Below, piece after piece: positions 44,025 to 51,981 of a DNA stretch of 64,000 nucleotides. Below the pieces are notes generated by a model. That model had not been told where the DNA came from and did no database searches. It saw nothing but the letters and a program-made list of their open reading frames with translations. Each line of letters begins with the position of its first letter. Position 1 is the stretch's first letter. The stretch is from Novosphingobium sp. SG751A (GTDB lineage: Bacteria; Pseudomonadota; Alphaproteobacteria; Sphingomonadales; Sphingomonadaceae): contig NZ_JABGCB010000016.1 in the NCBI RefSeq assembly GCF_013149295.1, positions 1 to 64,000 of the forward strand, given 5' to 3'. The translations under genes and the position numbers were made by a program.

Positions 44025-45290
44025 GATACTTTCCATTTCCAGCGCGGCGGCGGCATTAAGCCGGGCATTCACACTCGACACCGCCATCTGATCGCGGATG
44101 ATCTGCATGAACATGGCATGGGCGCGCGTGGGCAGCCACCCCGCGCGAGTGGTGATGCCAAAGGCGGGCACCGGCACGATCGGCCCAAAAGGCAGCGCGA
44201 CCAGACCTTCGCCCTCATGCTGGATCTCGAAAGATGTCATCAGCGTCAGCCGGTCGCTGCCCTTTAACAGATGTTTGATGATTGAGAGGGCCGAAGTCGC
44301 CACCGGCGCGCGCGCCTCGGTCCGCCCTTCGAACAGATTGGCGAAACAGGTGCGGCGGCTCGACCCCGGCGCGCCGACCAGCCATTCATAACCGGCCAGA
44401 TCATCGAGCGTCACCTTCTCACGCGCGGCCAGCGGGTGGTCCTTGCGCGCAACAATCGCATGGGGGGTCCGCGTCAGCGCCTCATGCGCCAGATCATCGG
44501 GCGTGTCGGCCGGGATCAGGCCCACCACCATATCGACATCGCCCGCGCGCAGGCTCTTGATCATTTCCACCGCGCTTTCATTGCGCACCAGCACCTGCGC
44601 GCGCGGCTCGCGCGCCAGATAGGCCTCCAGCACCGCCCCCAGCAGCACATTGCCGCCCAACGGCATCGCGCCCATGGTGATCGGGGTGATCGCCTCGCCC
44701 TGCGCGGCGTTCAGCTCGCGGATGCCCCATTCGATTTCCTGAAGCGCCAGTTTGAAGCGGCGGCCCAGTTCGATCGCCTCGACCGTGGGCACGGTGCCCG
44801 CTGCCGTGCGATAGAACAGGGGCTTGCGCAGATTGCTTTCCAGATCGCGCGCGGCGCGTTGGAGCGTGGCGGGTGAAAGGCACAACTGTTCGGCGGCGGG
44901 GCCGATATTGCCCGCCTCGACAATGGCGATCAGCACGCGCACCTGCGAGCGCAGCAGCCGGGCCGCTGCCGAGCGCGCTCCGTTGCGCCCGCCCTCGACG
45001 TTGAACACGCTGAGCGCTTCCTCGAACTGGGTCAGAAAGCGCGAGACGCGGGCGTAGAAGGCCTCGCCCTCTTTGTTGAGATAGCTGCCGCTGGCCCGCC
45101 TTTCGACCAGTCGCGCGCCCACCAGCACCTCCAGCTTGGACAAGGATTGCGTGACCGCCGGCTGCGATAAGTTGCAGTCCTCCGAGGCCCGGCGGACACT
45201 CTGCAATCTGCCGATGCTTTCGAACAGTCGCAACTGCCTGAAACTGATCGCATCAATGGCCCCAAAATCATAATTTTTTGTGCTTTTCAT
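44022..45290 (-). CDS. LysR-type regulator with two tandem HTH domains
   Basis: The 422 residues exceed the usual 300 because there are two LysR-type winged HTH domains. The first is at about 16-75 (ISFRQLRLFESIGRLQSVRRAS, LSQPAVTQSLSKLE). The second is at about 113-172 (QVRVLIAIVEAGNIGPAAEQ, LSPATLQRAARDLE). The effector-binding domain follows (about 185-400), with PTVEAIELGRRF and TMGAMPLGGN at its start. It is divergent from the aromatic operon and is its likely regulator, binding in the 449-base gap. Whether both HTH units contact DNA is unknown. Confidence 0.92.
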   Translation of the reverse strand: MKSTKNYDFGAIDAISFRQLRLFESIGRLQSVRRASEDCNLSQPAVTQSLSKLEVLVGARLVERRASGSYLNKEGEAFYARVSRFLTQFEEALSVFNVEGGRNGARSAAARLLRSQVRVLIAIVEAGNIGPAAEQLCLSPATLQRAARDLESNLRKPLFYRTAAGTVPTVEAIELGRRFKLALQEIEWGIRELNAAQGEAITPITMGAMPLGGNVLLGAVLEAYLAREPRAQVLVRNESAVEMIKSLRAGDVDMVVGLIPADTPDDLAHEALTRTPHAIVARKDHPLAAREKVTLDDLAGYEWLVGAPGSSRRTCFANLFEGRTEARAPVATSALSIIKHLLKGSDRLTLMTSFEIQHEGEGLVALPFGPIVPVPAFGITTRAGWLPTRAHAMFMQIIRDQMAVSSVNARLNAAAALEMESI

Positions 45291-45739
45291 GGCCTAAACA
45301 ACCTGACTCCCCACATCCTTTTTATACCTATTCAAAAGAATGCGCCAGCCCCGATGCGTAAACATCCCGATGGGCGGTTTCGGCAAGGGACGGGAATTGG
45401 CAACGAATTGAATTTGCGAAACATCTTTTTCCACCCCTTCGCGCGCCATGCGCAAGGCCCCGCGTCGGCCCGGTCGATTCTCCCCATCCGCGATAAGGAT
45501 CATTCCCTGAATCGCAACGCCTCCCACGCGCCCGCGCATCACGCGCCTTTCGACGCACCAGAGCGAAACCAGCGAAAATCAGCGCCTAAACGCAGAGGCC
45601 CTCGTGCCTACCTCGCGCATTACGGGCCATAATAGGGTGATTGAAAATCCGCCGCGGGTCTTTGGTATCGAGGCACCCACGATTGCCTTTGACGCGGGCT
45701 GAGAGGAAGGCATTCTGCAAGTCAGATCAGGAGAGCCTC
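45291..45739. other. Intergenic control region of the aromatic operon
   Basis: These 449 bases separate the LysR gene from the first operon gene. I support no gene here: a 92-codon frame at 45354-45632 has no ribosome site and shows biased, low-information composition. A TATAAA-like word (on the minus strand near 45325) could be the -10 of the LysR gene, and CATAAT near 45631 that of the operon. I found no clear LysR box. Confidence 0.4.
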
Positions 45740-46723
45740 GTGTCTAAAGTCCACCTGAAAATCGCGGTTGCCGAACATCCGCACACCGCCGCGATCCGCA
45801 GCGGCGAAATCGCCATCGAAGGCGTCGATGCCGAAATCGTCACCGTCAAGCCGCAGATCGGCGCGTTCCGCCGCATGGTGCGCGACCTTGAATTCGACGT
45901 CTGCGAAATCGCGCCCACGACCTATATTATCGCGCGCGCCTATGGAAAGAAGTTCAAGGCGCTGCCGATCTTTGTCGTGCGCCGTTTCCACCATTCGGGC
46001 CTGCTGGTGCGCCCCGATGCGGGCATCAAGACCCCCAAGGATCTGGAAGGCAAGAATGTCGGCGTGCGCGCCTATTCGGTGACCACGGGCGTGTGGACCC
46101 GTCAGGTGCTGATCGACGAATTTGGCGTCGATAACAACAAGATCAACTGGTTCGTTGACGACGAAGAACACGTTCAGGAACTCCAGCTCCCCGCCAATGT
46201 TTCCCATGTGGCCGCAGGCGACAGCCTTGCCGACATGATGGCGCGCGGCGACATCGTCGCCGGTTTCGATGCCGCCGCCGGCATCGGCCGCACCGGCGCG
46301 CCCACGGGCGGATGGCAGGAAGTGGAAACCAACTATCCCGACCTGTTCCCCAATGCGGTCGAACTGGAAGCGGAATATTACGCGCGCACCAAGATCTATC
46401 CGATGCACGGCACGATCGTGGTCAAGGATTCGGTGCTGGAGGAACACCCCTGGGTCGCCCGCTCGATCTATGACGCCTTCACCAAGGCCAAGAACGCCTA
46501 TCTGGAAAAGCTGAATTCGGGCGAGGCCACCGGCCCCACCGCCGACAAACATCGCGCGATCCAGAGCATCGTCGGCCCCGACCCGCTGCCCTATGGCATC
46601 GAGGAAAACCGCGCGACCATCGAGGCGCTGGAAAAGACCGCCTTCGATCAGGGCCTGACCCCGCGCCGCATGAGCATGGACGAACTCTTCGTCGATCCCA
46701 CCAAGATTGCGGCGCTCGCCTAA
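45740..46723 (+). CDS. 4,5-dihydroxyphthalate decarboxylase-family protein 1
   Basis: The 327 residues have a periplasmic-binding-protein fold (LKIAVAEHPHTAAIRSG, FDVCEIAPTTYIIARAYG, LEGKNVGVRAYSVTTGVW) but no signal peptide. That fits the cytoplasmic 4,5-dihydroxyphthalate decarboxylase (Pht5/OphD) family, which is built on this fold. I chose a GTG start at 45740 with AGGAG upstream; the longer frame adds 33 unlikely residues. It is the first gene of the operon. It could remove a carboxyl group from an aromatic diacid; a solute-binding role is less likely without a signal peptide. Confidence 0.82.
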   Translation: MSKVHLKIAVAEHPHTAAIRSGEIAIEGVDAEIVTVKPQIGAFRRMVRDLEFDVCEIAPTTYIIARAYGKKFKALPIFVVRRFHHSGLLVRPDAGIKTPKDLEGKNVGVRAYSVTTGVWTRQVLIDEFGVDNNKINWFVDDEEHVQELQLPANVSHVAAGDSLADMMARGDIVAGFDAAAGIGRTGAPTGGWQEVETNYPDLFPNAVELEAEYYARTKIYPMHGTIVVKDSVLEEHPWVARSIYDAFTKAKNAYLEKLNSGEATGPTADKHRAIQSIVGPDPLPYGIEENRATIEALEKTAFDQGLTPRRMSMDELFVDPTKIAALA

Positions 46724-46753
46724 ATTCGGGGCGTAAATTCGGAGCCTTTCCCA

Positions 46754-47779
46754 ATGATTATCGATTGCCACGGCCATTTCACCACCGTGCCCAAGTCGTT
46801 CCGCGATTTCCGGGCGGCGCAGGTGGCCAATGCCGAAACCCCCAGCAGCGCCCCGCCGCTCTCGGCAGCCCATGTCTCGGACGATGAAATCCGCGAAGGC
46901 GTGGGCAATGGCCAGTTGAAGCTGCAACAGGAACGGGGGTCCGACATCACCCTGTTCTCGCCCATCGCCGGCCTGATGAGCCACCATCTGGGCAATGAAC
47001 GCACCAGCCTTGAATGGGCCACGATCAGCAATGATCTGGTCCGCCGGGTGTGCGACATCTATCCCGAGAATTTCGTGCCGGTGGGCATGTTGCCCCAGTC
47101 GCCCTATGCCCCGCCCAAGAATTCGGTGCCGGAATTGAAACGCATCGTGAATGAGCTGGGCTTTGTCGGCGTCAATGTGAACCCCGATCCCACGGGCGGC
47201 TACTGGACCGGCAAGCCGTTCACCGACAAGGAATGGTATCCCCTGTTCGAGGCTCTGTGCGAGCTGGACGTACCCGCGATGGTGCATGTGGCGGCCTCGT
47301 GCAACCCGAACTTCCACGGCACGGGCGCGCATTATCTGAACGCCGATACCTCGGTGTTCATGCAGATCCTGCAATCGAACCTGTTTCAGGATTTCCCGAC
47401 GCTGCGTCTGGTGATCCCGCATGGCGGCGGCGCGGTGCCCTATCACTGGGGGCGCTATCGCGGCATGTCGCTGGAGATGATGGACCGCCCGCTTGAAGGG
47501 CTGCTCGACAACATCTTCTTCGACACCTGCGTCTATCATCACCCGGGCGTTGAACTCCTCACCAAGGTTGTTCCCACCAGCAACGTGATGTTCGGCAGCG
47601 AAATGATCGGCGCGGTGCGCGGCAAGGACCCCTGCACCGGCCATTATTTCGACGACACCAAGCGTTACGTGGACGCCTGCGAGGCGCTCTCCGAAGCCGA
47701 CCGCCACGCGATCTACGAGGGCAATGCCCGCCGCGTCTATCCGCGCCTCGACGCGCATCTCAAGGCCAAGGGCCTGTGA
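46754..47779 (+). CDS. ligJ: 4-oxalomesaconate hydratase (LigJ-like)
   Basis: The 341-residue amidohydrolase-superfamily protein is very like LigJ of the protocatechuate 4,5-cleavage and gallate pathways. LigJ hydrates 4-oxalomesaconate to 4-carboxy-4-hydroxy-2-oxoadipate. Shared features are the metal motif DCHGH (His6, His8), VNVNPDPTGG, VHVAASCNPNFHGTGAHYLNADT over about 177-199, IPHGGGAVPYHWGR, FFDTCVYHHPGVELL and FGSEMIGAVRG, ending NARRVYPRLDAHLKAKGL. This is the best-identified enzyme of the operon and anchors the pathway assignment. It lies 30 bases after the first decarboxylase-like gene. Confidence 0.92.
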   Translation: MIIDCHGHFTTVPKSFRDFRAAQVANAETPSSAPPLSAAHVSDDEIREGVGNGQLKLQQERGSDITLFSPIAGLMSHHLGNERTSLEWATISNDLVRRVCDIYPENFVPVGMLPQSPYAPPKNSVPELKRIVNELGFVGVNVNPDPTGGYWTGKPFTDKEWYPLFEALCELDVPAMVHVAASCNPNFHGTGAHYLNADTSVFMQILQSNLFQDFPTLRLVIPHGGGAVPYHWGRYRGMSLEMMDRPLEGLLDNIFFDTCVYHHPGVELLTKVVPTSNVMFGSEMIGAVRGKDPCTGHYFDDTKRYVDACEALSEADRHAIYEGNARRVYPRLDAHLKAKGL

Positions 47780-47843
47780 TGAACCGGGCGGGGCGCGCGA
47801 TAGCCGCCCCGCCCCACACCATAATTTCCGGGAGGGAAATTCC

Positions 47844-48695
47844 ATGTCCTCTATCTGCGATATTCACCCGCATATCATCTCGGACGATGAAAACCGCTAT
47901 CCGCCCGCGCCTCTGTTCGGCAAGCGTTCGGACTGGTCGCAGGAGCGGCCCAATACGGTGGAAGCCCTGATCGCGGCGATGGATGAGGCCGGCGTGCACA
48001 AGGCCGCCGTGGTCCATTCCTCGACCACCTATGGTTTTGACAATGCCTATGTGGTCGATGGCTGCAACGCATACAAGGACCGCCTGATCGCGGTGGGCAG
48101 CGTGGATGTGGCCGCCCCCGATGCGGTGGCCACGATCAAGGACTGGGTGGGCAAGGGGCTGAAGGGCCTGCGCATCTTCACCGGCGGTTCGACCAAGGAT
48201 TTCGACCCCACCGAGCTGGAAAACCCCACCGCCTATCCCGCATGGGAATTGCTGGGCGAGTTGGGCATTCCGATGTGCATCCAGACCGGCCCCATCGGCC
48301 TGCCGCAGGTGCGCGATCTGGCCACGCGGTTTGGCAATGTGAACATCATCCTGGACCATCTGGCCCGCCCCGATGTGCTCGACGGCCCGCCCTATGCCAA
48401 TGCGCAGAGCCTGTGGGACATGGGCGACCTGCCCAATATCTACATGAAGCTGACGCCGCGCATCATGGGCGATGTCAAAAAGGGCGAGGCCAGCCCCGAG
48501 ACTTTCTTCCCCAAGGTGGTGGAAGTGTTTGGCGCGGACCGACTGGCATGGGGCTCGAATTTCCCCACTTCGCCCGGCACGCTGAGCGAAATTCGCGCCA
48601 CGGCTGAAAATCGCCTCGCCTGCCTGTCGGATGAGGATCGCACATGGATCTTCGGCAAGACCGCGCAGAAGCTCTATCCCGATCTGGCCGACTGA
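47844..48695 (+). CDS. LigI-like amidohydrolase (possible lactonase)
   Basis: The 283 residues form an amidohydrolase_2 barrel: the HxH motif in CDIHPHIISDDENRYP, KAAVVHSSTTYGFDNAYVVDG, GLKGLRIFTGG, IILDHLARPDV and WGSNFPTSPGT with the catalytic Asp replaced by Asn in the last motif. The layout resembles 2-pyrone-4,6-dicarboxylate lactonase LigI, although overall similarity is limited. It might open a pyrone or lactone product of ring cleavage, or decarboxylate. A GGGAGGG ribosome site lies eight bases before ATG 47844. Confidence 0.78.
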   Translation: MSSICDIHPHIISDDENRYPPAPLFGKRSDWSQERPNTVEALIAAMDEAGVHKAAVVHSSTTYGFDNAYVVDGCNAYKDRLIAVGSVDVAAPDAVATIKDWVGKGLKGLRIFTGGSTKDFDPTELENPTAYPAWELLGELGIPMCIQTGPIGLPQVRDLATRFGNVNIILDHLARPDVLDGPPYANAQSLWDMGDLPNIYMKLTPRIMGDVKKGEASPETFFPKVVEVFGADRLAWGSNFPTSPGTLSEIRATAENRLACLSDEDRTWIFGKTAQKLYPDLAD

Positions 48696-48719
48696 ACATA
48701 ACACAAGAGAGGTCCTGCA

Positions 48720-50024
48720 ATGGCTGCGTCCCTTAATTCCCCGGCAACGGAAACGACAGAAACGGACGAAGCCGCAGGCCTCTCCGAAACTTCATCCGGC
48801 CCGCGCTGGTTCATCCTGTTCCTGCTGGCGCTGGGGGTGCTGATCTCCTTCATCGACCGCACCAGCATCGGTTCGGCCATTGCCGACAAGGGGTTCGTCA
48901 AGGAATTCGGCCTGTCCAACGTGGGCCGGGGCTGGATCAATTCGGCCTTCTTCTGGTCCTATGGCATCGCGCAGGTGCCGATGGGCTGGCTGGTGGACCG
49001 CTATGGGGTCAAGCGCCCCTATGCGATCTTCTTTGCCCTGTGGTGCGTGATCAGCGCGATCACCGGCACGATCACGCTGCTGCCGGTGCTGTTCGGCGCG
49101 CGCCTGCTGGTGGGCGTGGCCGAGGCCATCGTGATCCCGGCCTCCTATCGCTGGATCCGCAACAATTTCGAGGAAGGCCGCAGCGGTCTGGCCGTGGGCA
49201 TCTTTGCCATGGGCAACAAGTTCGGCCCGGCGATCGGCGCTCCGGCGGCGGCATGGCTGATCTATAATTATTCTTGGCGCGCGGTGTTTTACGCCATGTG
49301 TGCGGTGGGCGTGCTGTGGCTGGCCTCGTGGGTGTTTCTGGTGCGCGATGACATGCCGCGCCCAGAGGAGCGCGCCGCCATCGCCAAGCGCGCCTCGGGC
49401 ATCACGCTGGGCGGGGCGCTCAAAAGCCCGGTCGTGTGGGGCGGGATGCTCACCAATTTCTGCTATGGCTATTTCACCTTCTACTGCATGACCTGGATGC
49501 CCGCCTATCTGGTGGAAAAGCGCGGGCTTTCCTTGGCCAAATCGGGCGTGTTCACCTTCTTCAGCTTTGCCGGGATCGCCATCATGGCGGCCATCGCGGG
49601 CTGGGCGGCGGATTACCTGATTTCCAAGGGGCGCGATCCGGTGCTGGTGCGCAAGGGCTTTGTCATCGCCGGTTTCTTCGGCGGCTGCACCGTGCTGCTG
49701 GGGTCCACAGCGTCTGACCTCAACACCGCGCTGTTCTGGAATGTCACCTCGCTCACCCTGCTGGGTCTGGCCACGGCCAACAATCTGGCGCTGTGCCGCC
49801 TGACGCTGATCCCCAAGCAGGCGGTCGGTCTGGTGACGGGCATTCAACAGGTCGCCACCAGTCTGGCGGGCGGCGTTTCGGCCAGCCTGTCGGGTTGGCT
49901 GCTGGCGATCAGCGGCTCCTATGATCTGCCGATGAAGGTGATCTTCGTGTTCCTGCTGATCGGAGCGGCGGGCACATGGGTTCTGCTGCGCCCCGAATGG
50001 GCGCCCAAAGTGACCGAAAACTGA
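48720..50024 (+). CDS. MFS transporter, anion:cation symporter family
   Basis: The 434-residue protein has about 12 membrane helices after a hydrophilic, Thr/Glu-rich N-terminus of 27 residues. FIDRTSIGSAI in the first helix with Asp and Arg, GWLVDRYGVKRPYAIF in loop 2-3, and RWIRNNFEEGRSGLAVGIFAMGNKFGPAIGAP in helices 4-5 are typical of the ACS group that imports aromatic and sugar acids such as 4-hydroxybenzoate, phthalate or galactarate. In the operon it is the probable inner-membrane importer of the substrate. Confidence 0.9.
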   Translation: MAASLNSPATETTETDEAAGLSETSSGPRWFILFLLALGVLISFIDRTSIGSAIADKGFVKEFGLSNVGRGWINSAFFWSYGIAQVPMGWLVDRYGVKRPYAIFFALWCVISAITGTITLLPVLFGARLLVGVAEAIVIPASYRWIRNNFEEGRSGLAVGIFAMGNKFGPAIGAPAAAWLIYNYSWRAVFYAMCAVGVLWLASWVFLVRDDMPRPEERAAIAKRASGITLGGALKSPVVWGGMLTNFCYGYFTFYCMTWMPAYLVEKRGLSLAKSGVFTFFSFAGIAIMAAIAGWAADYLISKGRDPVLVRKGFVIAGFFGGCTVLLGSTASDLNTALFWNVTSLTLLGLATANNLALCRLTLIPKQAVGLVTGIQQVATSLAGGVSASLSGWLLAISGSYDLPMKVIFVFLLIGAAGTWVLLRPEWAPKVTEN

Positions 50025-50099
50025 TCCCCCACAAGCCAATCGCGCCCGCAGGCCCATCGACAGGTGCCGGGCGCGCCCAAGATCAAACAAGAGGATATC

Positions 50100-51104
50100 A
50101 TGGCCAAGATCGTATTTGGTATGGCGGTGCCGCACAGCGGGATGCTGGGGCAAAAGCCTGAAGACTGGCTGACCAATGGCGACCGGGACCGCAAAAACCC
50201 GGCGCTGTGGTACAAGGGCAAGACCTATACCTATCCCGAGCTGGAGGCCCTGCGCGGGGCCGCCTTTGCCCCCTTCCTGACGCTTGAGGAACGCACCGAG
50301 CGCGCCGCCCGTTGCCGCGCCGCTCTGGATGAAATGGCCGAGGCCTATGCCCGCGCAAACTGCGATGTGGTGATCGTGCTGGGCAAGGATCAGAAGGAAA
50401 TCTGGCCCGACCAGTCGCCCTCGATCACCATCTATTCCGGCGAGGAAGTGCATAACGGCCCGCCCCAGCGCCCGGTCTATGCGCCCGACCACCATGTCGT
50501 GCATCAGGCCTATCCCGAATTTGCCACCTATCTGATCAACAAGTTTCAGGCCGAGAGCTTCGACCTCAACGATCTGATGGCATGGCCGCAGAACACCTGG
50601 ATGGAAGCGCGTCAGGGCTATGCCCCCGATTATCCGGTCGTGCCCCATGCCTACAGCTTCGTCTATCACCAGATCATGGGCGATGATGTGCCGCGCCATG
50701 TGCCGGTGCTGTTCAACCTGTTCTATCCGCCCACCCAGCCTTCGATGAAGCGCTGCATCGAATTTGGCCGCGTCTTGCGTGAGGCCATCGAGGCATGGCC
50801 CGAAGATGTCCGGGTGGGCGTGATCGCATCGGGCGGCCTGACCCACTTCGTCAACGATGAAGAGTTCGATCGCGATGTGATGGGTAAGCTGGCCGCCTAT
50901 GATTACGAAGGCCTGATGACCTATGACGACAGCTGGTATCAGTCCGGCACGTCGGAAGTGAAGATCTACTCCATTGTCATGATGGCCCTGCAAGCCACTG
51001 GCGCCCAGATGACGCTGGTCGATTACGTCCCCTGCTGGCGCACCGAGGCCGGCACCGGCGAGGGCATGGGCTTCATGTACTGGGCCGCGCCCGAAACCAA
51101 CTGA
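50100..51104 (+). CDS. Single-chain LigB-type extradiol dioxygenase
   Basis: The 334-residue protein matches the class III extradiol dioxygenase (LigB) fold. His12 in AVPHSG is at the position of LigB iron ligand His12. ASGGLTHFVNDEEFDRDVM resembles the LigB catalytic-His region and GTSEVKIYSIV the Glu-ligand region. The second iron His of LigB lies in a DH motif; here the equivalent strand reads VLGKDQKEIW (about 94-102), with no His. The metal site may use Glu or His nearby. No separate alpha subunit is encoded. I chose ATG 50100, with AGAGG upstream. It is the probable ring-cleaving enzyme of the operon. Confidence 0.8.
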   Translation: MAKIVFGMAVPHSGMLGQKPEDWLTNGDRDRKNPALWYKGKTYTYPELEALRGAAFAPFLTLEERTERAARCRAALDEMAEAYARANCDVVIVLGKDQKEIWPDQSPSITIYSGEEVHNGPPQRPVYAPDHHVVHQAYPEFATYLINKFQAESFDLNDLMAWPQNTWMEARQGYAPDYPVVPHAYSFVYHQIMGDDVPRHVPVLFNLFYPPTQPSMKRCIEFGRVLREAIEAWPEDVRVGVIASGGLTHFVNDEEFDRDVMGKLAAYDYEGLMTYDDSWYQSGTSEVKIYSIVMMALQATGAQMTLVDYVPCWRTEAGTGEGMGFMYWAAPETN

Positions 51105-51122
51105 TCTTCAAGGAACATTCCC

Positions 51123-51977
51123 ATGACCACCCGCCTCAACGGCATCATCCGCGCGTTCGAATCCGGCAAGCCCGCCTTCACTTGCTTTGCCAAGTCGGAC
51201 AAGCAGAGCGCCATCGACCTTCAGGACAGCCCCTATGACGGCCTCGTCGTCGAAATGGAGCATAATCCTTTCGACATGAACGCGCTGGGCGATTTCCTCC
51301 AGTATCTTCTGAACCGCAAGCAGATCTTCAAGGCCGAGAGCCTCACCCCCGCCGTCACGCCCATCGTCCGCATCCCCGCCAATGGCGCCGAGATGGACCA
51401 GTGGCAGGCCAAGCAGGCTTTGGACCGCGGCGTTTATGGCGTCATCACGCCCCATGTCAAAACCGTGGAGCAGGCCTATAATGCGGTCGCCGCCTGCCGC
51501 TATGCGAGGCCCAAGAACGTGCCTTTGTATGAACCCAAGGGCCTGCGCGGCGATGGTCCGGCCACGGCTGCGCGCTATTGGGGCGTGTCTCAGGCCGAAT
51601 ATTACGAGCGCGCCGATGTCTGGCCGCTGGCCCCCCAAGGCGAATTGCTGGTGGGCCTGATGATCGAAAGCACCGAGGCCATCGAGAACCTCGACGATAT
51701 GCTGGCCAATGTGCCCGGCATCGGCTTCTGCCTGATCGGCGAGGGCGATCTGTCTCAGGAACTGGGCTATGCGCGCCAGTATGAGCACCCCGAAGTGCTG
51801 GGCGCGATGGCCAAGATCGTTGAGACCTGCAAAAAGCACAATGTGGTGGTGGGCAATCCCCACACCAATGCCAAGAATGTCGAACGCCTGATTTCCGAAG
51901 GCTATGGCTTCCTGATGTCGGCGCCCCAGCGTTCCTATGGCGTCATCGGTCAGGCGCGCGAAATGGCGGGGTATTAA
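51123..51977 (+). CDS. HpcH/HpaI-family aldolase
   Basis: The 284 residues show the HpcH/HpaI TIM-barrel pattern: YDGLVVEMEHNPFD, a metal-binding Glu in MIESTEAIEN, and the GEGDLSQELGY loop that corresponds to GPxDLS. These class II aldolases split 4-hydroxy-2-oxo acids to pyruvate and a second fragment. Here it could split 4-carboxy-4-hydroxy-2-oxoadipate, the LigJ product, a step usually done by the unrelated LigK/GalC. It lies 18 bases after the dioxygenase gene and four bases before the ThDP enzyme gene. Confidence 0.85.
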   Translation: MTTRLNGIIRAFESGKPAFTCFAKSDKQSAIDLQDSPYDGLVVEMEHNPFDMNALGDFLQYLLNRKQIFKAESLTPAVTPIVRIPANGAEMDQWQAKQALDRGVYGVITPHVKTVEQAYNAVAACRYARPKNVPLYEPKGLRGDGPATAARYWGVSQAEYYERADVWPLAPQGELLVGLMIESTEAIENLDDMLANVPGIGFCLIGEGDLSQELGYARQYEHPEVLGAMAKIVETCKKHNVVVGNPHTNAKNVERLISEGYGFLMSAPQRSYGVIGQAREMAGY

Positions 51978-51981
51978 CGCC

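Noticed and set aside
45354..45632. 92-codon frame between the LysR gene and the operon
   Set aside because: No ribosome site, no recognisable domain, biased His/Arg/Ala composition, and it lies in the expected control region.
45291..45739. A LysR T-N11-A operator in the operon control region
   Set aside because: Many loose matches occur by chance in this length and none is a convincing palindrome at a suitable distance.
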